Shown here: one piece after another, positions 8,629 through 17,557 of the stretch
Position numbering within the stretch: the first letter of the stretch is position 1
Layout: the number at the start of each line of letters is the position of its first letter
Assembly: GCA_947168855.1 (NCBI GenBank)
Contig: CAMVNO010000002.1
Location: 62,001 to 126,000, forward strand
Direction of reading: 5' to 3'
DNA: 64,000 nucleotides
Source: an uncultured Clostridia bacterium
GTDB lineage: Bacteria > Bacillota > Clostridia > Christensenellales > CAG-138
The notes under the pieces: model-generated
Databases searched by the model: none
What the model saw: the letters and a program-made list of their open reading frames with translations, nothing else
What the model was told of the DNA's origin: nothing
Position numbers and translations under genes: made by a program

Positions 8629-9849
8629 ATGAAAGCATACGAACGGTTACTGAAGTACGTCGCCGTGCACACCACGAGCGACGAGGAGAGCACGACGGTC
8701 CCGACCGCCGCGCGCGAATTCGATCTGGCGAATCTGCTGGTCGGCGAGCTCAAAGCGATCGGCGTCGCGGACGCCGCGGTCGATGATATGTGCTATGTTT
8801 ACGGCACGCTTCCCGCAACGCCGGGGTATGAGAACGCGACGCGGCTCGGCTTTATCGCGCATCTGGACACCGCGCCGGACTTTTCGGGCGAGAACGTCCG
8901 CCCGCGCATCATTGAAAACTACGATGGAAAAGACGTTGCGCTCGGCGATTCCGGCAGAGCCCTGACCAACGCGCAGTTCCCGCATCTGGCGGAGTTAAAA
9001 GGCAGGACGCTGATCGTCACCGACGGCACGACGCTTCTGGGCGCGGACGACAAGGCGGGCGTTGCCGAGATCGTCACAATGCTCGACGAGATCATCCGGG
9101 AGAACATCCCGCACGGCAGGATCTCTGTCTGCTTCACGCCGGACGAGGAGGTCGGCAGCGGCGCGGATCATTTCGACGTCGCACGCTTCGGCGCGGACTT
9201 CGGCTACACCTGCGACGGCGGCGCCGAGGGTGAGCTCGAATACGAGAACTTCAACGCCGCAGGCGCGACGTTCTTGATCCACGGCTTCAACATCCACCCG
9301 GGCGAAGCGAAGAACAAGATGATCAACGCGCTTCTGGTCGCCTGTGAGATCAACGGCATGCTTCCGAAGGGGCAGACCCCGCGCGACACCGAGGGCTACG
9401 AGGGCTTCTGGCATCTGACGGACCTTTCCGGCACCACGGAGGAGGCGAAACTCAGCTACATCATCCGCGATCACAATTTCGAGAGCTTTTCGCGCCGCAA
9501 GGAGATGCTTGAAAAGATCGCCGCGGTCATGAACGACACGTACGGCGCGGGAACGGTCGAGCTTTCGATCCGCGATCAGTACCGCAACATGAAGGAAAAG
9601 ATCGAGCCGTGCATGCACCTCATCGAGAACGCGAAAAAGGCGATGGAGCAGGCGGGCGTCACGCCGAGGGTCCAGCCGATCCGCGGCGGCACGGACGGCG
9701 CGAGGCTGAGCTTCATGGGGCTTCCGTGCCCGAACCTCGGCACCGGCGGCTACGCCTTCCACGGTCCCTACGAGCACATCACGGTCGAGGGCATGGACGC
9801 TTCGGTCGAGGTGCTCAAGAATCTCGTCGCGCTGTATCGCGACTTCTGA
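8629..9849 (+). CDS. pepT: Peptidase T (tripeptide aminopeptidase)
   Basis: A 406-residue M20B metallopeptidase of normal length. Zinc-site motifs are in order: IAHLDTAPDFSGENV (His and Asp ligands), GADDKAG (bridging Asp), TPDEEVGSGADHFD (catalytic Glu), TCDGG, and HGPYEHI near the C-terminus. It removes the N-terminal residue from tripeptides in the cytoplasm. The ribosome binding site is GGAGGGAG. It converges on two serpin genes and shares a bidirectional terminator with them. Confidence 0.95.
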   Translation: MKAYERLLKYVAVHTTSDEESTTVPTAAREFDLANLLVGELKAIGVADAAVDDMCYVYGTLPATPGYENATRLGFIAHLDTAPDFSGENVRPRIIENYDGKDVALGDSGRALTNAQFPHLAELKGRTLIVTDGTTLLGADDKAGVAEIVTMLDEIIRENIPHGRISVCFTPDEEVGSGADHFDVARFGADFGYTCDGGAEGELEYENFNAAGATFLIHGFNIHPGEAKNKMINALLVACEINGMLPKGQTPRDTEGYEGFWHLTDLSGTTEEAKLSYIIRDHNFESFSRRKEMLEKIAAVMNDTYGAGTVELSIRDQYRNMKEKIEPCMHLIENAKKAMEQAGVTPRVQPIRGGTDGARLSFMGLPCPNLGTGGYAFHGPYEHITVEGMDASVEVLKNLVALYRDF

Positions 9850-9862
9850 TCATCCGAAACGC

Positions 9863-9893
9863 AAAAGGAACCGCAAAATGCGGTTCCTTTTTT
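9863..9893. terminator. Bidirectional terminator between pepT and the first serpin
   Basis: Stem AAAGGAACCGC/GCGGTTCCTTT with a 5-base loop, A-run before and T-run after, between convergent genes. Confidence 0.85.
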
Positions 9894-9936
9894 AACGCTT
9901 TCCGACCGGATCAGGGTAAACGGAAAGCGGGGGAGA

Positions 9937-11199
9937 TTATGATTCGAACGTCGGGTTCGTGACCGTGCCGAGGAAGAGCACCGTGCCGTCGCGGGATTCG
10001 ATCGCGTAGAGGAACGGGCGGGTGAGGAAGAAGTCGATCTTTGGAAGCTCCTCGGGCATCGCGCAGCTTTCGTTCATTGCGACCATTGTATACGCCGCGG
10101 CTTCGACGCCCTTCTCATCAACGCCGATGTAGGATTCCTGCAGCACGCGCGAGATGTACGCCGGCAGATCGCACATGCCCGAAAAGTCCGCGCTGTCCGT
10201 GAACGCGATCCCGATGCCGAGCGCTTTCAGCGTATCGTTCAGGTCGAACCGGCTCTGGAACTTGAACTTCGGAAGCTTCACATGCACATCCGCGCGGATC
10301 GCTTCGCCGTCCGAAAGGAGCGCGTGCAGCTTTTCCGGCGAGCCCAAAAGTCCGGAGAGCTCCGTGCCCTCGTCCGGCAGCACGAACGTCATCCGTCCGA
10401 CGCGCAAAAGCGGGAGCGAATAGCGCAAAAACCCGTCGCCTTTGACGATCGACACGCTGTTGTCCGTGCGGTCCATATATGCGGCGGTCATTTCGCCGTC
10501 CGGGGCAAAGAACGTGTCGGACACGGTCGCGTTCTCATAGAACTCGTCGCACCATGCGTCCTTCAGATAGATCGTGTTGATCAGCACGGCAAGCGTTTCG
10601 GCGTCGAAGCGCATGGCGTCCTCGGAGATCCGGATCTTGCCGCGCGTGTGTTCGGTGATCCATTCTGCGATCCTCTTCGCTGTCCCGGACTGTGTAAAGT
10701 CCACGGCGTTTGCTTCGGAACGGTAGATCTCGCCGAGCGCTTTCAGGTATGCATCCGAAAACCGCACGCCGCCGTTCCGGTCTGCCATCCAGATCGAGTT
10801 TGCAAGCGCGAGCGAGCTGCTCTCGTCGTCGATCGAAAGCGTGTCCAGCATATTCGCGCAGACAGCGCGGAGTTCTTCGGGACTGTCACAGCCCAGAAGC
10901 TTCAGCATCGCGGTCTGCGTTTCGCCCTGCGCGCCTTCCGCGGTCATCGCAAGCGCAAGATAGACGCTGATCGGCGAAAGATTGCTGTTTTTATCGCCGA
11001 GAAGCAGCTTTGCGGCAAGCACGTCGGCAAAGCCCGCATAACCCGTGATCTCCGGAACGGGGACGTCCGGGACCTCCGGGACCGCTTGCGGTTCAGCGGT
11101 TTCAGACAGCTCGGGAAGCGGCGCGGGGGAGGGCTCGTAATGCTTTGCGCATGCGCAGAGCAAAAGCGCCGCGAACAGGATACAAAACAGTTTTTTCAT
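9937..11199 (-). CDS. Serpin-family serine protease inhibitor, lipoprotein (copy 1)
   Basis: A 420-residue lipoprotein: signal sequence MKKLFCILFAALLLCAC with a lipobox ending at Cys15 or Cys17, then a Pro/Glu-rich spacer to about residue 50, then a full serpin fold (NLSPISVYLALAMTAEGAQG, LVINTIYLKDAW-like segment, C-terminal RPFLYAIESRDGTVLFLGTV). The reactive-loop hinge reads DEKGVEAAAYTMVAM, which fits an inhibitory serpin (small residues P12-P10). Counting 17 residues from the hinge Glu puts P1-P1' near Ser-Cys, but the loop is longer than in alpha-1-antitrypsin, so the scissile bond is uncertain. It is paralogous to the next gene. Surface-anchored serpins in gut bacteria can block host or microbial serine proteases. 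Confidence 0.92.
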   Translation of the reverse strand: MKKLFCILFAALLLCACAKHYEPSPAPLPELSETAEPQAVPEVPDVPVPEITGYAGFADVLAAKLLLGDKNSNLSPISVYLALAMTAEGAQGETQTAMLKLLGCDSPEELRAVCANMLDTLSIDDESSSLALANSIWMADRNGGVRFSDAYLKALGEIYRSEANAVDFTQSGTAKRIAEWITEHTRGKIRISEDAMRFDAETLAVLINTIYLKDAWCDEFYENATVSDTFFAPDGEMTAAYMDRTDNSVSIVKGDGFLRYSLPLLRVGRMTFVLPDEGTELSGLLGSPEKLHALLSDGEAIRADVHVKLPKFKFQSRFDLNDTLKALGIGIAFTDSADFSGMCDLPAYISRVLQESYIGVDEKGVEAAAYTMVAMNESCAMPEELPKIDFFLTRPFLYAIESRDGTVLFLGTVTNPTFES

Positions 11200-11224
11200 G
11201 GAAAAGATTCCTTCCTTCGTTTGT

Positions 11225-11257
11225 CAATAATACCGTGCATCATGCCGTTCGGTTGCA
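11225..11257 (-). promoter_or_regulatory. Two-box promoter-like element before serpin copy 1
   Basis: On the minus strand TGCAACC (11251-11257), 15 bases, then CGGTATTATTG (11225-11235), about 25 bases before the ATG. The same two boxes with the same spacing precede serpin copy 2, while the spacer sequence differs, so the boxes rather than the whole stretch are conserved. Confidence 0.6.
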
Positions 11258-11287
11258 AAAACGCCCCTTCCTGCCGAAGAGGCGTTT
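11257..11287 (-). terminator. Terminator of serpin copy 2
   Basis: Minus-strand stem AAACGCCTCTT/AAGGGGCGTTT (one G-U pair) with a short loop, followed by TTTTT. It abuts the TGCAACC box of the copy 1 promoter element. Confidence 0.75.
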
Positions 11288-11301
11288 GACAACAGATCCT
11301 G

Positions 11302-12714
11302 TTATTCTCCCGTGCCCGGGTTCGTGACCGTGCCGATGAACAGCACCGTGCCGTCGTACGATTCGATCGCGTAGAAGAACGGGCGGGTCAGATGGAACTC
11401 CAGCTTGTCGAGCTGGACCGGCAGGAAGGCGGTCGCGCGCATCGAGACCATCGTATACGCGGCGGCTTCCACGCCGTTTTCATCGACGCCGATGTAGGAT
11501 TCCTGAATGACGCTGTCGATGCAGCACGACGTGTCCGCCATGCCGGAGAAATCCGCCGCGGGCGAGAAGCTGAGCCTGAGCCCCAGCGCCTTCAGCACCT
11601 CGGTCAGCTCCATCTTGTCCTGGAATTTGAACTTCGGGATCCGAAGACTCACGTCGTACTGTTTGTCGATGCCCTGACGGAGCAGCTTGCCGACCGCGTC
11701 CGGCGTGCCGAGCAGCTTGTCGAGCGAAATTCCTTCATCCGGCAGAACGAACGTGACATAGCCGACGCGGTTCAGGTACACGCGATACGCCATCCAGCCG
11801 TCGCCGAACCGAACGGTCGCGTTCCTGTCAAAGCGGCGCATATAGTCGGCGGTGAGCTCGCCGTCGTACGCATAGAACGTATCCGGCTCGGTGCTCATGG
11901 GATCAAACGCTTCGCTCCAGCCGTCCTTCAGATAGATCGTATTGATCAGCACGGCAAGCGTCGAAGGATCGAAATTCAGCGCGCCGGGGCTGACGTTGAT
12001 CTTGCCGCGCGTATGGCGGTTGATCCACTCCGCGATCTGCGTTGCGGCAGACTGCGAGCCGAATTCGACGACGTTCGCTTCGGAACGGTAGGTTTCCGAA
12101 AGCGTGTTCAGGTATTCCGGACGGAACGTGACGGTCTCGCCGTTGATCGTTTCCGACATCCACAGCGAATTGTGCATGTCAAGCGTGCTGTTTTTCTCGT
12201 CGACCGAAAGCGTTTCGAGCATCGCACCGCATATGCCGCGCAGCTCTTTGAGATCTTTGCAGCCCAAAAGCTTCAGAAGCTCCGCCTGCGTCTCGCCGCT
12301 TGCGCCTTCCGCGACCATGGCAAGCGCCAGGTAGACGCTGATCGGCGACAGGTTCTGGTTTCGCGTACCGCTCAGAATGGCGGCGGAGAGCAGATCCGAA
12401 AAATCGGTATACCCATTCACGGCAGGCTGTTCTCCCTGTATTTCATAGATCGGCTGAACGGGATCGGTCAGCTCGATCGGCTTGTCGAGCGATTGCCCGG
12501 GCTGGATCGGCGGATCCGCGATCGGTTCCAGCTGGATCGGCTCCTCGGTCGGTTCAGAAGCGGTCGGCTCCCCGGTCGGTGTTTCGCCGGACTGTCTTTC
12601 GGCAGGCGCTTCGGTCGGATCGGAATCCGGGACCTGCACAACGGGTTCGAGCACACAGGCAACGGCGGGAAACAGCAGCAGCCCGGAGAGTATGATACAA
12701 AGCATGCGTTTCAT
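11302..12714 (-). CDS. Serpin-family serine protease inhibitor, lipoprotein (copy 2)
   Basis: A 470-residue serpin. The ATG at 12714 has AAAGGAG eight bases upstream and opens a lipoprotein signal (MKRMLCIILSGLLLFPAVAC). Residues about 21-100 form a Pro/Glu/Thr-rich spacer, longer than in copy 1. The serpin body has NLSPISVYLALAMVAEGASG, VLINTIYLKDGW and C-terminal RPFFYAIESYDGTVLFIGTV. The hinge DENGVEAAAYTMVSM is the same type as in copy 1, but the loop beyond differs (RATAFLPVQ versus NESCAMPEE), so the two inhibitors should target different proteases. By the 17-residue rule P1 is near Thr-Ala; this is uncertain. It lies 37 bases after fchA but carries its own promoter-like element. Confidence 0.92.
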   Translation of the reverse strand: MKRMLCIILSGLLLFPAVACVLEPVVQVPDSDPTEAPAERQSGETPTGEPTASEPTEEPIQLEPIADPPIQPGQSLDKPIELTDPVQPIYEIQGEQPAVNGYTDFSDLLSAAILSGTRNQNLSPISVYLALAMVAEGASGETQAELLKLLGCKDLKELRGICGAMLETLSVDEKNSTLDMHNSLWMSETINGETVTFRPEYLNTLSETYRSEANVVEFGSQSAATQIAEWINRHTRGKINVSPGALNFDPSTLAVLINTIYLKDGWSEAFDPMSTEPDTFYAYDGELTADYMRRFDRNATVRFGDGWMAYRVYLNRVGYVTFVLPDEGISLDKLLGTPDAVGKLLRQGIDKQYDVSLRIPKFKFQDKMELTEVLKALGLRLSFSPAADFSGMADTSCCIDSVIQESYIGVDENGVEAAAYTMVSMRATAFLPVQLDKLEFHLTRPFFYAIESYDGTVLFIGTVTNPGTGE

Positions 12715-12739
12715 AGGCATTGCTCCTTTCCTTGTTTGC

Positions 12740-12772
12740 CAATAATACCGCTTAGCCCTCGATTTGGTTGCA
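12740..12772 (-). promoter_or_regulatory. Two-box promoter-like element before serpin copy 2
   Basis: Minus strand TGCAACC (12766-12772), 15 bases, CGGTATTATTG (12740-12750), identical in boxes and spacing to that of copy 1. The upstream box lies inside the last codons of fchA, which argues that it was kept for a regulatory reason. The box layout resembles promoters read by extracytoplasmic-function sigma factors more than the sigma-A pattern. Confidence 0.6.
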
Positions 12773-13408
12773 GACGGGACGGCATTGCACGTCAATCGCC
12801 TGATAAAGCGCATCCGCACGCGCCGTGACGTCGTCATAGATCGCCTTTGCGCGATCATACAGATCCTGTACGAACGCCTCGTCCGAAAGCCCCTGCAGAT
12901 TGATGCAGACGTTCAGCCATGCGCCGCGCGCCGCGGTCACGATCGAAGCGGCGCCTACGCCGAAATCGCTCGCGCAGTTCGGATTGATCCTGCCGGCAAG
13001 CTGCTCGAGCACCGTAACGGTCTTTTCGCAGAGCGTAAGCGTATGGAACGGCAGATTCGCCGCTTCCTTGGTCGTCTCCTCGATGGCGGCGCGGCGGGCG
13101 GCTTTCTGCTCGTCGGTTTCTTTCGGCAGGTGCATCGCTTCATACAGCTTGTTGAACGCGAGCGTATCGTCGTCGATCGCTTTTCTGAACTGCTCGATCA
13201 GGGGTTCGCCGACGGTTTTTGCGGCTTCGGCGTTCTTCCAGTGATCGGCGTATTTTTTCTTGCCGATGGTGAGGTTCGCGGTCATGACGGCAAGGGATGC
13301 GCCGCATGCGCCCAAAAGCGCCGCAACGGAGCCGCCGCCGGGGGCGGGGGCGTCGCTTGCAAGGACTTCCGTAAACTCTGTTACGGTGAGATCGATTAAT
13401 CGTTCCAT
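12752..13408 (-). CDS. fchA: Cyclodeaminase/cyclohydrolase family protein (formimino-THF cyclodeaminase or methenyl-THF cyclohydrolase)
   Basis: A 218-residue protein of the FTCD_C fold; the N-terminal motif APAPGGGSVAALLGACGA is the glycine-rich folate site of this family, and NCASDFGVGA follows near residue 145. It converts 5-formimino-THF to methenyl-THF with release of ammonia, or hydrolyses methenyl-THF. As the last gene of the hut operon, directly after hutI with a 13-base overlap, the first activity is the likely one: it completes the job of the separate FtcD transferase. The ribosome binding site is AAAGGAG. Confidence 0.85.
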   Translation of the reverse strand: MERLIDLTVTEFTEVLASDAPAPGGGSVAALLGACGASLAVMTANLTIGKKKYADHWKNAEAAKTVGEPLIEQFRKAIDDDTLAFNKLYEAMHLPKETDEQKAARRAAIEETTKEAANLPFHTLTLCEKTVTVLEQLAGRINPNCASDFGVGAASIVTAARGAWLNVCINLQGLSDEAFVQDLYDRAKAIYDDVTARADALYQAIDVQCRPVCNQIEG

Positions 13409-14631
13409 AGGTTCTCCTTTCCTGTCACGCGCACGCCGCGCTTGAAGACCGCGACTGCGCGATTGGTTCCGTAGCGATAGATGAGCCGGTCAAGGTTCTC
13501 GGTGTCCCACACGACGAGGTCCGCCTGCTTGCCGGGCTCCAGAGTGCCGATGCGCTCCGCCATGCCGATCGCCGCCGCACCATTCAGGGTCGCCGCGGTC
13601 AGCATTTCCTCCGGGGTCAGAAGACCGTAGAGACAGCCTGCCGTCATGGCAAACGGCAGCGAAAGGTTCGGGCTCGAACCGGGGTTCATGTCGGTCGCAA
13701 CCGCAACGGGCACGCCCGCGTCGATCATGCCGCGGAAATTGCCGTACGGTTTTTTGAGGTAGAACGAGGTCGCGGGCAGCATGACGGCGATCACGCCGCC
13801 GTCACGAAGCGCTTTGATGCCTTCTTCGCCGGTTTCGGACAGATGATCGCAGCTCACCGCGCCGACGCGCGCCGCCGCCTGCGTGCCGCCGATCTCCCTG
13901 ATCTCGTCGGCGTGCAGCTTGGGGATCAGCCCGAAGCGCTTGCCGGCAAGCAGGATCCGCTCGGACTGCTCGGCGGTAAACACGCCGTCGTCGCAGAACG
14001 CGTCGCAGAAATCCGCAAGCCCTTCTTCGGCGATCGCGGGGATCGCCTCCTCGCAAAGCCAGTTCACATATGCCTCGTGCTCCATCCCCTCCGGGAACGC
14101 GTGCGCGCCGAGGAACGTCGCCGCGACGTCGCCGAATTCCTCTTTGAGACGCCGGACCACGCGAAGCTGCTTCTTCTCCGTTTCGAGATCGAGACCGTAG
14201 CCGCTCTTCACTTCGACCGCCGTCGTGCCGTTCACCAGCATTTCAAAGAACAGCCCGCGCGTCTTTTCAAACAGCTCGTCTTCCGAGGCCCTGCGCGTTT
14301 CGCGCACGGTGGACAGGATCCCGCCGCCCGCCGCGAGGATGTCGAGATAGGTTTTGCCCGCAAGCTTCATCGCCAGCTCATACTCGCGCCAGCCGCCGAA
14401 CACGAGATGCGTGTGGCAGTCGACAAGCCCGGCGGTGACAAGCTTGCCGCGGCAGTCGACCGCTTCGTCCGCGTTCGGCGCCCTGCCCGTTCCGACGGCG
14501 GTAATCACGCCGTTTTCTTCCGACAGCCAGGCGTTGTGCAGCATGCGAAGCGCGCCTTGCGCCTTGCCGCTTACGGCGACCGATCCGGTCGCCGTAGCAA
14601 GCTCTCCGATGTTGTAAAAGACCTGTTTCAC
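13396..14631 (-). CDS. hutI: Imidazolonepropionase
   Basis: A 411-residue amidohydrolase. Metal-site motifs are DCHTHLVFGGWREYE, KSGYGLDLETEKK, KLHADEI and TDMNPGSSPNLSLP. It hydrolyses 4-imidazolone-5-propanoate to N-formimino-L-glutamate, the third step of histidine degradation. The GTG at 14631 overlaps the ftcD stop as GTGA, a typical coupling arrangement; a GTG twelve bases earlier at 14643 is possible but has no better binding site. The 3' end overlaps fchA by 13 bases. Confidence 0.95.
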   Translation of the reverse strand: MKQVFYNIGELATATGSVAVSGKAQGALRMLHNAWLSEENGVITAVGTGRAPNADEAVDCRGKLVTAGLVDCHTHLVFGGWREYELAMKLAGKTYLDILAAGGGILSTVRETRRASEDELFEKTRGLFFEMLVNGTTAVEVKSGYGLDLETEKKQLRVVRRLKEEFGDVAATFLGAHAFPEGMEHEAYVNWLCEEAIPAIAEEGLADFCDAFCDDGVFTAEQSERILLAGKRFGLIPKLHADEIREIGGTQAAARVGAVSCDHLSETGEEGIKALRDGGVIAVMLPATSFYLKKPYGNFRGMIDAGVPVAVATDMNPGSSPNLSLPFAMTAGCLYGLLTPEEMLTAATLNGAAAIGMAERIGTLEPGKQADLVVWDTENLDRLIYRYGTNRAVAVFKRGVRVTGKENLWND

Positions 14632-15524
14632 AGCAGATGGCACTCCAGTACCTGTTTTGCGGCGTCGAATTTTTCGATCTGCAGATAGTAGTCCGCCGCG
14701 TCGACGAACGCCATCATCGGCGCAAGACCGATGATCTCGGTGCCGACCACGTGCACGCCGTAGCGCGCCGCCTCAAAGCGGACGAACTCGAGCACGCGAT
14801 ACAAAGGCGTCTGCTTATAGTCGCACATGTTGATCGAGACCTGCGCGATGTTGCGTTCCTCGAGCATGACGCCGAGCGCCTTGACCGCGCGGAAGCCGCC
14901 GTCCTTTTCGCGGATGATCTTTGCGATCTTCTTGGCGATCGAAACGTCCGAGGTGTCGAGGTTGATGTTGAACGCGATCAGGGGCTGACGCGCGCCGACG
15001 GCGACGACGCCCGCGGAGGGATGGATGCGGTTGCCGCCGAAATCGGGATGCCACTGATCCTCAAGTACCTTTGCCGCCATGCCCTCGAACTGACCCTTGC
15101 GGATCGCGGCGAGGTTCTTGCGGTGCGGCGCGGACGCGCTCTCCTCATAGAGGAAAACGGGCAGGTCCAGCTCGGCTGCGATGCGCTCGCCGAGCACCTT
15201 GGAGCGCTCCACGCACTCCTGCATATCCATGTCGCGGATCGGCACGAACGGGATGACGTCGACCGCGCCCATGCGCGGATGCTCGCCCTCGTGCACGCGA
15301 AGGTCGATCTTTTCGACCGCGTGCTGCGCAAAGCGGAACGCCGCTTCCATCACCTGATCGGGATCGCCGAGGAAGGTGAAGACCGAGCGGTTGTGGCTCG
15401 CGTCGGAGGAATAGTCGATAAGGGTGACGCCGGGAACGGCGCGGACGATGTCCGCAAACTCCTCAACGAGGTCGAGACGGCGTCCTTCGCTGATATTCGG
15501 AATACATTCCATCAATTTTGCCAT
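14628..15524 (-). CDS. ftcD: Glutamate formimidoyltransferase (stand-alone FtcD N-domain)
   Basis: A 298-residue protein covering only the formiminotransferase half of the vertebrate bifunctional FTCD. Motifs: MECIPNISEGRRLDLVEEF at the N-terminus, the His-containing SDASHNRSVFTFLGDP near residue 60 and EGEHPRMGAVDVIPFVP near residue 97. It moves the formimino group from formiminoglutamate to tetrahydrofolate, giving glutamate. The missing cyclodeaminase half is supplied by fchA two genes downstream. AAAGGAGATC precedes the ATG, and 13 bases separate it from hutU. Confidence 0.93.
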   Translation of the reverse strand: MAKLMECIPNISEGRRLDLVEEFADIVRAVPGVTLIDYSSDASHNRSVFTFLGDPDQVMEAAFRFAQHAVEKIDLRVHEGEHPRMGAVDVIPFVPIRDMDMQECVERSKVLGERIAAELDLPVFLYEESASAPHRKNLAAIRKGQFEGMAAKVLEDQWHPDFGGNRIHPSAGVVAVGARQPLIAFNINLDTSDVSIAKKIAKIIREKDGGFRAVKALGVMLEERNIAQVSINMCDYKQTPLYRVLEFVRFEAARYGVHVVGTEIIGLAPMMAFVDAADYYLQIEKFDAAKQVLECHLL

Positions 15525-15537
15525 AGTATGATCTCCT

Positions 15538-17538
15538 TTAATCCTTTAATGCATTCAGTACGGTCGCATGCACCAGCGCGTCGTCCGCAATATGCGGGAT
15601 CGTGATGCAGTCGGTGCCATCGTTGTCGCGGTTGTACGCAAGACAGGTCTCGATCGCGTTCTCGTTGCGTGCCCACGCGCGCCGCGCGACGCCGCCCATC
15701 GTGTCCCACGGCATCGCCGAGGAAAGAATGCGGTCCACGCGCTCGCTGCCGTCAAGCACCATGCCGAAGCCGCCGTTGATCGACTTGCCGATGCCCACGC
15801 CGCCGCCGTTGTGCAGCGCGATCAGGCTCATGCCTCTGGCGGCGTTTCCCGCAAAGCACTGCGTCGCCATATCCGCCATGATGTTCGAGCCGTCCTTGAT
15901 GTTGCTCGTCTCACGGAACGGGGAGTCCGTGCCGCCGGTGTCGTGGTGGTCTCTGCCCAGCATGACCGGTCCGATCTCGCCGTTTCTGACCATTTCGTTG
16001 AAGCGCAGCGCGATCTTCAGTCTGCCCATCGCGTCCTGATACAGGATGCGCGCCTGGGTGCCGACGACCATCTTGTTCTTCTTCGCGTCGCGGACCCAGA
16101 CCCAGTTGTCGCGGTCCTGATAGCGTCGCGTCGGGTCGATGCAGTCCATCGCCGCCGCGTCGGTCTTGTCGAGGTCCTCGGGCTTGCCGGAAAGGCACAC
16201 CCAGCGGAACGGACCGTAGCCGTAGTCGAAGAGCTGCGGACCGAGGATGTCTTCGACGTAGGACGGATACACGAAGCCGTCCTTCTCGTTCTTGCCGTTG
16301 CGGCAGATCGAGGTGACGCCCGCGTCGTAGACCGCCTTTAAAAAGCTGTTGCCGTAGTCGAAGAAATAGGTGCCGCGCGCGCTGAGCTCGTCGATCGCCG
16401 CGATGTGCTTCTTCAGGGACGCATTGACCGCCGCCTTGAACGCCTCGTGATCCTCCGCGAGCAGTCTGGTGCGCTCCTCAAACGAAACGCCGACGGGGCA
16501 GTAGCCGCCCTCGTAGACCGCGTGGCAGGAGGTCTGATCGCTCAGAAGATCGACATGGATGTTGTTGTCGATCAGGTAGTGCAGAAGATCGACGACGTTG
16601 CCGTGATACGCGATCGCAAGGGGTTTGCCTTCCTTCTGCGCTTCCTGCGCCCATTCGACACAGGTTTTCAGATCGTCGCTGACCTTGGAGACCCAGCCCT
16701 GCTTATAGCGCGTTTCGATGCGGGAATAGTCGACCTCCGCGATGATCGCGGCTGCGCCGGCGATCTCCGCCGCCTTGCCCTGCGCGCCGCTCATGCCGCC
16801 GAGACCCGCCGACACGAACAGACGCCCCGCAAGATCCTTGTCCTTCGGAATGCCGAGCTTGAGTCTGCCGGCGTTCAAAAGCGTATTGAACGTGCCGTGG
16901 ACGATGCCCTGCGGTCCGATGTACATCCAGCCGCCCGCGGTCATCTGCCCGTAGTTCGCAACGCCCATCGCCGCCGCGCGGTTGAACTCCTCGGGCTTGT
17001 CAAAGAGTCCCACCATCAGACCGTTCGTGAGGATGACGCGCGGCGCGTTCTCGTGCGAACGGAAGACGCCGAGCGGGTGACCCGATTCGATGACGAGCGT
17101 CTGCGTGTTCGTGAGCTCCTTCAAATACTGCTTGATCAGCAGATACTGCATCCAGTTCTGGCAGACCTGACCGGTCTCGCCGTAGGTGACGAGCTCGTAG
17201 GGATAGAGCGCGACCTCGAAGTCGAGGTTGTTGTCGATCATGACCTGAAACGCTTTGCCCTCGATGCACTTGCCCTCATAGCAGTCGATCGGCTTGCCCC
17301 AGAGCCGTCCTTCGGGACGGAAGCGGTAGCCGTAGATCCTGCCGCGGGTCTTAAGCTCCTCCATGAATTCCGGGGCGAGCTCCTCGTGGAACCGTTCCGG
17401 AATGTAGCGCAGCGCGTTCTTGAGCGCGATCTCCATGTCGTGCTCCGAGAGCACGGAGTCACGCCGCGGCGCACGGCGAATGCCTTCGATAAAGGGCTTC
17501 TTTTCGGGAAGCCGGTCCAGCTTCAATACGCAGTCCAT
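15538..17538 (-). CDS. hutU: Urocanate hydratase (long form)
   Basis: A 666-residue urocanase, about 110 residues longer than the familiar Bacillus/Pseudomonas enzyme and close in size and N-terminal pattern (ALKNALRYIPERFHEELAPE) to the animal UROC1 type. Core motifs are present, for example SAGLGGMSGAQGKAAEIAGA near residue 250 and the NAD-site region SDQTSCHAVYEGGYCPVG near residue 340. It adds water to urocanate to give imidazolonepropionate, using tightly bound NAD. The start has AAGGAGG nine bases upstream. It lies 19 bases after hutH. Confidence 0.95.
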   Translation of the reverse strand: MDCVLKLDRLPEKKPFIEGIRRAPRRDSVLSEHDMEIALKNALRYIPERFHEELAPEFMEELKTRGRIYGYRFRPEGRLWGKPIDCYEGKCIEGKAFQVMIDNNLDFEVALYPYELVTYGETGQVCQNWMQYLLIKQYLKELTNTQTLVIESGHPLGVFRSHENAPRVILTNGLMVGLFDKPEEFNRAAAMGVANYGQMTAGGWMYIGPQGIVHGTFNTLLNAGRLKLGIPKDKDLAGRLFVSAGLGGMSGAQGKAAEIAGAAAIIAEVDYSRIETRYKQGWVSKVSDDLKTCVEWAQEAQKEGKPLAIAYHGNVVDLLHYLIDNNIHVDLLSDQTSCHAVYEGGYCPVGVSFEERTRLLAEDHEAFKAAVNASLKKHIAAIDELSARGTYFFDYGNSFLKAVYDAGVTSICRNGKNEKDGFVYPSYVEDILGPQLFDYGYGPFRWVCLSGKPEDLDKTDAAAMDCIDPTRRYQDRDNWVWVRDAKKNKMVVGTQARILYQDAMGRLKIALRFNEMVRNGEIGPVMLGRDHHDTGGTDSPFRETSNIKDGSNIMADMATQCFAGNAARGMSLIALHNGGGVGIGKSINGGFGMVLDGSERVDRILSSAMPWDTMGGVARRAWARNENAIETCLAYNRDNDGTDCITIPHIADDALVHATVLNALKD

Positions 17539-17557
17539 AACATCCTCCTTATAGTAA

